From NCBI RefSeq assembly GCF_000016605.1, contig NC_009440.1, forward strand, positions 1,958,001 to 2,022,000: DNA of 64,000 nt. Reading direction: 5' to 3'. This document shows, piece after piece, positions 57,639 to 64,000 of the stretch. This DNA is from Metallosphaera sedula DSM 5348 (GTDB lineage: Archaea > Thermoproteota > Thermoprotei_A > Sulfolobales > Sulfolobaceae). Made by a program: the position numbers and the translations under genes. The notes under the pieces were generated by a model. It worked only from the letters and a program-made list of their open reading frames with translations, was not told the DNA's origin and ran no database searches. The stretch's first letter is position 1; each line of letters opens with the position of its first letter.

Positions 57639-58107
57639 CGTACCAAAGTATCATTGCGACACCGGCCAAGACTACAACGTCTAGGAAGGTTTGAAGAATT
57701 CCCAGGGAGTAATAGAAATTACTAATTGTCCGTGCGTTAAATAGTCCATATGTAAAAGAGATATTTGAGGTTTGATTATCTAGGTTTATTATCTCGATTT
57801 CGTACCTTGACTGATTTAATTCTATGGAGACTTCCTTTTGTTGATTAAGAATTGGTTTACCAGTGGAGCTTAATAGCGAAACGTTTGCATTTCCCTTGAG
57901 AACTAGAAATATTATTGCCTGCCCACTTTGCGCGGTGAAGTTCTTGACTACGACGGATTGATCAGGACCTACTATCACATACCCCTGGTTAGATTTGTAT
58001 ACATTGTTTACTGAAGAATAACCTGGATAATACAATGGTAAAGAGACGTAAAGTGACGAGCCAATAACTAGAAACACCAACCCAACGACCAGTAAGTTGA
58101 GGTTCAT
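57607..58107 (-). CDS. Membrane protein with two terminal helices, unknown function
   Basis: 166 residues. An N-terminal hydrophobic segment (about 5-27) and a C-terminal one (about 141-161, then basic KK) bracket an outside domain that is beta rich and has several N-x-S/T sequons (NFT, NVS, NQT). No family is known. It converges with the BtuF-like gene, whose 3' end it overlaps by 32 bases, and diverges from cimA with 61 bases between the starts. Confidence 0.55.
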   Translation of the reverse strand: MNLNLLVVGLVFLVIGSSLYVSLPLYYPGYSSVNNVYKSNQGYVIVGPDQSVVVKNFTAQSGQAIIFLVLKGNANVSLLSSTGKPILNQQKEVSIELNQSRYEIEIINLDNQTSNISFTYGLFNARTISNFYYSLGILQTFLDVVVLAGVAMILWYVISWFVTRKK

Positions 58108-58168
58108 AATTGCACATCTCTATAGTCAAGTTTATATAATCAGTTTAAACATTACCTAACCATGGCCG

Positions 58169-59740
58169 GTGGCCAAGAAATCCATAGAAATACTTGACAC
58201 GACCCTTAGGGATGGTTCTCAAGCAGCAACTATTTCCTTCACCCTAAGGGATAAGATAAAGATAGCCCTTCTCCTAGATGAGCTAGGAGTGGACTATATA
58301 GAAGGTGGATGGCCTGGATCTAACCCTAAGGATTACGAGTTCTTCAGGGAGATTAAGAACTACCACCTTAAGCATTCAAAGATTGCAGCTTTCGGGAGCA
58401 CTAGAAGGAAGGATTTAAGGCCAGAGAACGACCCGAGCCTATCTTCAATTCTAGAGGCAGACGTCAAGGTTGCGGTGCTCTTCGGTAAAACATGGACGCT
58501 TCACGTCAAGGAAATATTGAGGACCACCTTGGAAGATAATCTCTCCATAATAGCTGATAGCATCCAATTCCTGAGGGATCATGGACTGGAGGTTATATTC
58601 GATGCTGAACATTTCTATCAAGGCTTCAAGGAGGATCCAGATTATGCAATAAGGGTAGTTAATACTGCAGGTGAGGCTGGGGCAAGAGTTGTCGCCCTAG
58701 CGGATACCAACGGGGGCACGCTACCCCATGAGGTACTAGAAATAACCAGACGAGTGGCCGAAAACACTAGGGTGAAGCTTGGGGTTCACATGCACAATGA
58801 TTCGGGTACAGCGGTGGCCAACTCATTGATGGGGGTAGTAGGAGGGGCTAGACACGTTCAGGGAACTATTAACGGAATTGGTGAGAGAACTGGAAATGCT
58901 GACCTAATTCAGATAATACCCAGCCTCGTTCTAAAAATGGGGTATAGGGTACTCAAGAATGAGGATGGTCTTAAGAAGCTAAAACAGGTGTCCTCCACAC
59001 TCTATGAATTGGCAGGATTACATCCCAACCCCTTCCAGCCCTATGTGGGAGATAACGCATTTACCCATAAGGCAGGAGTTCACGCCGATGCGGTAATGAA
59101 GAACACCAGAGCATATGAACATATAGACCCGTCCCTACTGGGCAATCAGAGAAAGGTAGTAATCTCAGAGCTTTCTGGGACGTCAAACCTAGTGAATTAC
59201 CTTGAGAAACTGGGAATCAAGGTAGAAAAGAAGGAGGAGAAATTGAAGAAGGCATTAAAGGCCATCAAGGAGATGGAGGCCCGCGGATACAGCTTTGACC
59301 TGGCACCTGAATCGGCTATGTTAGTGGCCTTCAAGGAAATGGGAATATATGAAAAGTTCTTCGACGTGCAGTACTGGAAGGTTATAAACGAGAACGGATT
59401 AGCCCTTGCCGTAGTCAAGGTTAACTCTAGAGTTGAAGCTGCTGAGGGTACGGGACCAGTTCACGCAGTGGACGTGGCGCTGAGACGGTGCCTCTCAAAG
59501 GATTTTCCTGAAATAGAGAGAGTTAAACTCACGGATTACAGGGTCGTTCTACCAGGCGAGGTAAAGAACACGGAGAGCGTAGTACGTGTGACCATCGAGT
59601 TTAACGACGGAGAAAGGTCTTGGAGGACTGAAGGTGTCTCAACTAGCGTTATAGAGGCATCGATAATGGCACTTGTGGATGGGCTGGACTATTATCTTCA
59701 ACTTAATAAGAAATTAAAGCCTCTAGTTGCAAAAGAGTAG
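58169..59740 (+). CDS. cimA: (R)-citramalate synthase
   Basis: 523 residues from GTG 58169; the nearby ATG 58163 reads into a stop. A TIM-barrel DRE-TIM metallolyase: LDTTLRDGSQAA at the start, GVHMHNDSGTAVANSL (metal His), INGIGERTGNADL, and a C-terminal regulatory domain. The TLRDGSQ pattern with this length fits CimA, which condenses pyruvate and acetyl-CoA to citramalate for isoleucine synthesis. A TATA box TTTATATAA at about 58130 precedes it. UbiA follows after 2 bases. Confidence 0.88.
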   Translation: MAKKSIEILDTTLRDGSQAATISFTLRDKIKIALLLDELGVDYIEGGWPGSNPKDYEFFREIKNYHLKHSKIAAFGSTRRKDLRPENDPSLSSILEADVKVAVLFGKTWTLHVKEILRTTLEDNLSIIADSIQFLRDHGLEVIFDAEHFYQGFKEDPDYAIRVVNTAGEAGARVVALADTNGGTLPHEVLEITRRVAENTRVKLGVHMHNDSGTAVANSLMGVVGGARHVQGTINGIGERTGNADLIQIIPSLVLKMGYRVLKNEDGLKKLKQVSSTLYELAGLHPNPFQPYVGDNAFTHKAGVHADAVMKNTRAYEHIDPSLLGNQRKVVISELSGTSNLVNYLEKLGIKVEKKEEKLKKALKAIKEMEARGYSFDLAPESAMLVAFKEMGIYEKFFDVQYWKVINENGLALAVVKVNSRVEAAEGTGPVHAVDVALRRCLSKDFPEIERVKLTDYRVVLPGEVKNTESVVRVTIEFNDGERSWRTEGVSTSVIEASIMALVDGLDYYLQLNKKLKPLVAKE

Positions 59741-59742
59741 TC

Positions 59743-60648
59743 GTGTCTTGGGATCCTGGAGGAGCGACAGCTAGTCACGGTAAACTCTACATCTATTTGA
59801 AGTTCCTTAGAATGGAGCAGACATTTTTTAGTCTGCCCATGGCATACATGGGGGCGTTCGTAGCCGTTAGGGGTATACCATCTCCAAGCGTTTTGTTACT
59901 AATATTTTCGGCCCTCTTCTTCCTTAGGATAGCAGGGATGACTAATGATAACCTAGCTGATAGGGAGATAGACTCGAGAAATCCCAGAACAAGGACGAGG
60001 CCCCTTGTCACTGGAGCTATAACCACTAAAGAGGCCAAGGTATTGATAGCCATAGGCCTCGTGGGTTTCTTCGCGTCTGCCTATCTTGTGAATAGATGGG
60101 CCTTCCTTCTTTCACCCATAGTGGCACTGGTTACAATGACCTATCCTTACATGAAGAGGTTCACTGCCTTCGCGAATTATCAAATAGCCACAGTGCAGGG
60201 CCTGGCAGTATTTAGCGGAGCTGTGGCCAGCGTGGGAGTAGATGCAACATCCCTGACCCAGGTGTTGGGATCCGTTCCTTGGTTGTTCGTGATTGCAACG
60301 ATACTTTGGGCCGTTGGATTCGATCTTTACAATCATATTCCGGATGCAGATTTCGATAGAAAGATGGGTCTACATAGTTTCGCTGTAGTGCTGGGTAACA
60401 GGGCATTAACCTTCGCTGGACTAAATCAGTTGTTCTCAGTGCTCCTCGATATCCTTGCTGATTTCATGTATAACCTAGGACCTATTTCCTATGCCTCAAC
60501 GGTGTTGCACGGCCTCGTTATGGCCTACGCCTTCTATTTGGCCTCCAAGGGGATGTTTGGGAAGGCTTTCTACTATAATATTTACTCCTCAATTATACTG
60601 GGGTTAGGCATAGACTTGGATATTCTTCTTGGGATACCATTCACCTAA
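59743..60648 (+). CDS. UbiA-family prenyltransferase
   Basis: 301 residues with about 8 membrane helices. The two Asp-rich motifs are NDNLADREIDSRNPRTRTRPL and DLYNHIPDADFDRKMG, which bind Mg-prenyl diphosphate. The family transfers a prenyl chain to an aromatic ring or geranylgeranyl-glycerol phosphate. In Sulfolobales it may act in caldariellaquinone or lipid synthesis; the neighbouring flavoprotein hints at quinones. Its GTG start is 2 bases after the cimA stop, so it is cotranscribed. Confidence 0.85.
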   Translation: MSWDPGGATASHGKLYIYLKFLRMEQTFFSLPMAYMGAFVAVRGIPSPSVLLLIFSALFFLRIAGMTNDNLADREIDSRNPRTRTRPLVTGAITTKEAKVLIAIGLVGFFASAYLVNRWAFLLSPIVALVTMTYPYMKRFTAFANYQIATVQGLAVFSGAVASVGVDATSLTQVLGSVPWLFVIATILWAVGFDLYNHIPDADFDRKMGLHSFAVVLGNRALTFAGLNQLFSVLLDILADFMYNLGPISYASTVLHGLVMAYAFYLASKGMFGKAFYYNIYSSIILGLGIDLDILLGIPFT

Positions 60649-60751
60649 AGAAGGGTGACGAGTTTATCATGTCAACGTAAATATGACGCAAAGTGAAAAC
60701 TCTTACGCTAAGCAAATTAACCCCATTATGCAAATTTTATACAGGACTCTC

Positions 60752-60817
60752 AGGGACCTCTGAATGAGGAGGAGTTTTCCCCCAGACACCCCCCGGGTCC
60801 CTGGGTGTCCTAGAGGT
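60752..60817. ncRNA. Candidate structured RNA element with two exclusive folds
   Basis: Downstream of a TATA-like TTTTATA (about 60736). Fold A: ACCTCT (60756-60761) pairs AGAGGT (60812-60817) around an inner stem GACACCC/GGGTGTC (60785-60791 with 60803-60809). Fold B: AGGGACC (60752-60758) pairs GGTCCCT (60796-60802). A and B share bases and cannot form together. It overlaps the stop of the minus-strand flavoprotein, so it may be that gene's terminator rather than an RNA gene. Confidence 0.35.
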
Positions 60818-61700
60818 TAATTAGAAATCCCATTTTACCCTTTCTCCAGATGTAATATCTTTCAATAAACCGCTTAAATAGTGGTCTGATCCTCGACTTA
60901 GTAATGGATAGCTGTCTGCCTCCCCACGGAAAGGTAGATCTCACATGAAGACCTGTCCCCCTTCCATTGTCCAAAATAAAAATGAAGATCGGTTTAAATT
61001 CCCCTGCATATCCCCTTATTCTTTGACCAATGTATATGCCAGTTCTCATGGCCAATTCACCTAACTTGGGCCATCCCTTGATAATATCACCCGCTGCAAA
61101 GACCCCTTGCCTCACCTCTAGGAACTGATTTACCTCATAAAACGAAAAGGGATGAGGTGGTGTACACTCGTCTAGGACGAGATCAGGAGACTCAGTGGTA
61201 CCAATCCCAGCTTGCTCAAGGAGAGCAGACACTTCGCTCACCAGTGGCTCACCCAACCATTTTAGGTAGGAAGTTTTGACTTTGACATCCTTTCTTAGTT
61301 TCTTGAGGTAGAACGCCAGTTGGAGAACTAAATACTCGTCTCTTTCATCCTGGCTCCCCAACGTCACTCTGGATAACTTGACCGACTCTCCCATGATTTC
61401 ATTAAGGTTCTCCCTAACACAACCTGGAGCGATAACTAGATTAGTGACCTGGATTCTCTCACCATTTACCTGAACTACCCTAGAGGAAAGATCCACGTCC
61501 TTTACCTCCCCTATCTCCACAAAGGGTACCTTTGTCCGCGTGGCTATTTGGGGCTCTACGACTTTCCTCAGTTCGGCTGTCCAGAACCTAAACTCGTCGC
61601 TCCTTGAGAGTACTGTTGCATTTCCCTTCAACGAATAGTAAGCGTTGAGCCCAGCATATCCTCCGCCTATAATTAGTGTGCCTACAACCCTATCGTTCAT
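60810..61700 (-). CDS. Short NDH-2/SQR-like flavoprotein lacking the NAD-binding motif
   Basis: 296 residues, much shorter than NDH-2 or SQR (about 400). The FAD motif GGGYAGLNAYYSL is at 13-25 and the late FAD site GVFAAGDIIKGWPKLGELAMRTG is kept. The middle part, where NDH-2 has a second GxGxxG for NADH, has none. Two Cys remain (near 93 and 187), so an SQR-like disulfide or unknown donor is possible. A basic amphipathic C-terminus ends it. It converges with UbiA and diverges from the Cys-rich gene. Confidence 0.7.
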   Translation of the reverse strand: MNDRVVGTLIIGGGYAGLNAYYSLKGNATVLSRSDEFRFWTAELRKVVEPQIATRTKVPFVEIGEVKDVDLSSRVVQVNGERIQVTNLVIAPGCVRENLNEIMGESVKLSRVTLGSQDERDEYLVLQLAFYLKKLRKDVKVKTSYLKWLGEPLVSEVSALLEQAGIGTTESPDLVLDECTPPHPFSFYEVNQFLEVRQGVFAAGDIIKGWPKLGELAMRTGIYIGQRIRGYAGEFKPIFIFILDNGRGTGLHVRSTFPWGGRQLSITKSRIRPLFKRFIERYYIWRKGKMGFLINL

Positions 61701-61738
61701 CTAAGCTTAATAGATGATGGAGAACTAAATGTCTAATC

Positions 61739-62371
61739 GTGAAATTATCCCTAGGATACTCAAACGAGGCTGATCTGATACCCTTAACTCCCCTGCTTGA
61801 AGGTAAACTTGAGAGAGATATAACCATAGAGCCTGTCAAGGTAAAGGAGGATGATCTAAAATTCGTGTTTCAGAAGTTCGATCTGATCTACGTTCCTATC
61901 CCAATAATAAATTATATTCCAGATATCAAATTTATTTCAAATGGAGCAAGAGTTGCGGAGAAAATTGGGATTAAGGGTGAATGCGAAGGAGGTCCTGTTT
62001 GTGTCAAAAGTTCCAATTCTACAGAGTATTATTTCATGAAAATGTTCGATCCTAAAAGAACGGTAACTAGGGGCGATTGTAAATGTTTCGTTAGTACAGA
62101 TGACTTAGACGAAGATCTGACTCCGCTCTGGAGAGAAGAGTGCGGGGATGTTCCCTTAGTGCTCAAGTTAATAGCCGTTAACCTTGACGAATCGCAAGCC
62201 TCTAAGGTGAAGATTGCCATTAGGGAGTCAGCCTCGATAGTGGCATCCAGCAAGGGTATTTCGCAATACTCCAAAGAATTAGGCCTTAAGGGAAGACAGG
62301 GTGTGGAATGCTTTGTAAACAGGTGTAGAGAGGTTGGGCTCTGTTCGAAAAATAGATACTTTATGCTTTAG
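61739..62371 (+). CDS. Cys-rich MqnA/MqnD-like protein, unknown function
   Basis: 210 residues. The start KLSLGYSNEADLIPLTPLL and the alternating strand/helix pattern resemble the type II periplasmic-binding fold of MqnA/MqnD menaquinone enzymes. It has nine Cys in clusters (ECEGGPVC, GDCKC, REEC, VECFVNRCREVGLC), unusual for that family and suggesting a metal or Fe-S site or disulfides. Sulfolobales do not make menaquinone by that route, so the function is uncertain. It diverges from the short flavoprotein with 38 bases between starts. The 3' end overlaps the 48-residue minus gene. Confidence 0.55.
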   Translation: MKLSLGYSNEADLIPLTPLLEGKLERDITIEPVKVKEDDLKFVFQKFDLIYVPIPIINYIPDIKFISNGARVAEKIGIKGECEGGPVCVKSSNSTEYYFMKMFDPKRTVTRGDCKCFVSTDDLDEDLTPLWREECGDVPLVLKLIAVNLDESQASKVKIAIRESASIVASSKGISQYSKELGLKGRQGVECFVNRCREVGLCSKNRYFML

Positions 62372-62507
62372 CCTTTCCTGACCTTACTATCCTTATCAGC
62401 CTTAGCGTGAAGTACAAAGCAGGTATATACATCACGTCATCGAGGGAAGACCCCTTGAACGCCAGTATCAGTGCGATGAGTAAGAGGGAAATAATTTCAT
62501 CTTTCAT
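62361..62507 (-). CDS. Small membrane protein (48 residues)
   Basis: Open from ATG 62507 (or ATG 62513, two codons upstream) to TAA at 62361. Sequence MKDEIISLLLIALILAFKG has one membrane helix, followed by DDVMYIPALYFTLRLIRIV and a basic tail. It overlaps the Cys-rich gene at its 3' end by 11 bases, and its start is close to the CbiC gene, with which it could share a divergent promoter. No family known. It is too short for typical gene callers. Confidence 0.5.
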   Translation of the reverse strand: MKDEIISLLLIALILAFKGSSLDDVMYIPALYFTLRLIRIVRSGKAKA

Positions 62508-62569
62508 ATACATAATTGTTTCACCAACATTTTATAGCCGGCGATCCTGAACACAAATATGACCATGTG

Positions 62570-63133
62570 ATGGGGCTCATTGATAATATCAGTGAAGAGG
62601 GTGAAAGGAGGATCAAAAGTGTGTTAAATGAAATCCTAGAGCTAATGGAGGAAAGGGAGAGAAGGGTGATTCTAAGGGCCATAAGGAGCACCGGTGATCT
62701 AGACCTCGTGGGAACCCTTAGGTTTTCAAGGAGAGCTCTAGATGTGGGACCGGAACTGGTTAGGAGAGGTGTGCTTGTGGATACGAGGATGGCTAGGGAA
62801 GGTTTAGGAGGTTTAGGGGAGTATATTGAGCCAACTTCCAGGAAACACAGGTACCTGGCGCACGACATAGTTGAGTCATGGAGGGATAGGTTGGAGGGAA
62901 AGGCGGTGCTAATTGGAACTAGCCCCCTAGTTCTCGAGAGGCTACTGGACTTAATTCGTGAGGGAGTAAGGCCAGCGCTCATCATAGGCGTTCCGGTGGG
63001 TTTTGTCAATGCTCTTCATGCAAAGTATAGGCTAACGAAACAAACCGACGTTGAATACATAACTAACATAAGTGTGAAGGGTGGAGTTGCCCTAGGCGTC
63101 AGCATAGTGAGGGCTTTGATGGAAATTGAGTGA
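62570..63133 (+). CDS. cbiC: Precorrin-8X methylmutase CbiC (active-site His replaced)
   Basis: 187 residues from ATG 62570; an in-frame TTG at 62516 and GTG at 62567 are alternatives, but a TATA-like ATTTTATAG at about 62529 favours the later start. It moves the C11 methyl to C12 in corrin synthesis. Family segments are clear: GVLVDTRMAREGL, LIGTSPLVLERLLDLI, IIGVPVGFVNALHAKYRL and KGGVALGVSIVRAL. In the usual RVIHATGD motif the His is an Arg here (AIRSTGD, codon 62684-62686). Either activity is low or another residue serves. Confidence 0.8.
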   Translation: MGLIDNISEEGERRIKSVLNEILELMEERERRVILRAIRSTGDLDLVGTLRFSRRALDVGPELVRRGVLVDTRMAREGLGGLGEYIEPTSRKHRYLAHDIVESWRDRLEGKAVLIGTSPLVLERLLDLIREGVRPALIIGVPVGFVNALHAKYRLTKQTDVEYITNISVKGGVALGVSIVRALMEIE

Positions 63134-64000
63134 CGTGGTGGATTTCCTGTCATCGGTGCTACACTTCTGTGAGAGAGGAGACCCCTTACCGGTGGCCTTC
63201 TCCAAGGCCAAGTCCATCAAAAGAGTTCGAAACGTGGATTATGATGAGATGTTCGAGCTCTCTAGAAAACTTGTTTTGTCTTACTATGCCCTGGAGGGAA
63301 AATCGGCAAGAAAGAAGGTGACCTCATTCCTGAACAAGGGAAGTAAGGTATCTCTCCCTCCATGGATGAGCGAGGAACTCAAGGAGCTAATTGACCTGGA
63401 CGCATATCTAAAGAGTGCCGAACTTGGAAGGTACAAATGGTTTAGGGTGAACAGAATATTGGCTGACGAGGACGACGTCCTCAGTTCCCTTGAGACACAG
63501 GGTATCAAGTTTGAAAGGGATGAAGACTTTAATTACCTTTTTAGAGTTATATCAGGAAATATTACTAAAACAAAAGAATTTGATGATTTCAAGATAATAG
63601 TCCAGGATAAGGCCAGCGTTGCGGTAGTGCAAGCCTTGGGGCCAGAGAAGGGAGACGTAATACTTGAGCTGGCTTCCGCTCCCGGCTTGAAGGCAGAACT
63701 TATCTACGAACTTACCCAAGGAGATGTTTACCTCATCCTTGCTGAACTGAACCATAAAAGATTGGACAAGGAAATCAAGTTATTGTCAACACTGGGTGTA
63801 GATCTGGGAAAGGTGGACTTTATCAACCAAGACTCCACCAGGAATTCAGTCCTAAGGGCTGACAAGGTACTCATAGATGCACCCTGCTCATCCTCAGGGA
63901 TATTCTACAAGGAGCCCACTGTGCTCTTAACTCTCAGGGATAGGGATAAGGTGGAGAACTTTTCGAAACTGCAAAAATTAATGATAAAAGAGGCATTTAA
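63126..64000 (+). CDS. RsmB/NSUN-type RNA m5C methyltransferase, N-terminal part (cut by window edge)
   Basis: 291 codons from TTG 63126 (or GTG 63135) to the window edge, with no stop reached. The N-terminal ~150 residues are charged and helical, a likely RNA-binding region. The SAM-binding motif I reads ELASAPGLKAELIYEL near 178, and motif IV is DAPCSSSG near 249, with the Cys that releases product in this family. The catalytic TCS motif VI would lie beyond the edge. It overlaps cbiC by 8 bases (TTG inside its end), so they share a transcript. The target (rRNA or tRNA) is unknown. Confidence 0.85.
   Translation, partial: MSDVVDFLSSVLHFCERGDPLPVAFSKAKSIKRVRNVDYDEMFELSRKLVLSYYALEGKSARKKVTSFLNKGSKVSLPPWMSEELKELIDLDAYLKSAELGRYKWFRVNRILADEDDVLSSLETQGIKFERDEDFNYLFRVISGNITKTKEFDDFKIIVQDKASVAVVQALGPEKGDVILELASAPGLKAELIYELTQGDVYLILAELNHKRLDKEIKLLSTLGVDLGKVDFINQDSTRNSVLRADKVLIDAPCSSSGIFYKEPTVLLTLRDRDKVENFSKLQKLMIKEAF

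Overview
The window comes from a thermoacidophilic crenarchaeon of the order Sulfolobales, most likely Metallosphaera or a close relative. The signs are a DoxB-type B-family quinol oxidase, a sulfide:quinone oxidoreductase with the Acidianus cysteine pattern, PibD with Asp23/Asp80, MCM with GINS23 beside the Orc1/Cdc6-2 gene, tRNAs without encoded CCA (one with an intron), TATA boxes about 25 bases before start codons, and many GTG/TTG starts. Both edges cut genes: a terminal-oxidase subunit on the left (minus) and an RsmB/NSUN-type RNA methyltransferase on the right (plus).

Layout. 1-3.8 kb: dox oxidase genes, tRNA-Ser(GCT) with a short intron, an orphan nucleotidyltransferase-fold protein, tRNA-Leu(TAG). 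3.5-16.6 kb: the information-processing block, with UPF0147, a ZNRD2-like zinc protein, thymidylate kinase, a Clp1-like RNA kinase, an RNase H-fold protein, a RadA paralog, CDP-archaeol synthase, mcm-gins23, a THUMP protein, orc1/cdc6-2, a winged-helix protein, moaC, both RFC subunits, a PEBP protein and the proteasome beta subunit. 16.8-24.9 kb: small membrane and regulatory genes, the cobalamin-binding methylmalonyl-CoA mutase subunit with MeaB, sqr with a DUF1641 protein, and a DHDPS/KDG-aldolase family enzyme. 25-30.9 kb: transport and regulation (cation/proton antiporter with CBS domains, DtxR-like regulator, DedA, TauE, MFS).

30.9-41.3 kb: type-4 uracil-DNA glycosylase, a degenerate SDR, an OLD-like ATPase, glutamate dehydrogenase, an exported glycoprotein candidate, Nudix, cysS, PGI/PMI and a CoA-disulfide-reductase-like flavoprotein. 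41.4-44.7 kb: a NurA-like nuclease coupled to a HerA-like translocase and a third small gene, with no Mre11-Rad50. 44.7-49 kb: acyl-CoA thioesterase, MFS, anion transporter, acyl-CoA dehydrogenase. 49-63 kb: a cobalamin region (ChlI/ChlD fusion, CobN, CbiG, CbiH, a cytosolic BtuF-like protein, later CbiC) interrupted by pibD, citramalate synthase, a UbiA prenyltransferase and an unusual short NDH-2/SQR-like flavoprotein. The cobalamin genes supply the cofactor that the mutase subunit at 17.8 kb needs.

Genes are tightly packed: same-strand neighbours often overlap by about 4 bases, and many convergent pairs overlap at their 3' ends. I saw no insertion sequence, CRISPR array, rRNA or origin. 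The points most worth checking are the Mre11/Rad50-free NurA-HerA cassette, two candidate C/D box sRNAs at gene ends, a CbiC whose usual catalytic His is Arg, a mirrored repeat between two divergent genes of unknown function, an RNA-like element with two exclusive folds at 60.75-60.82 kb, and an RNase H-fold protein beside a RadA paralog.
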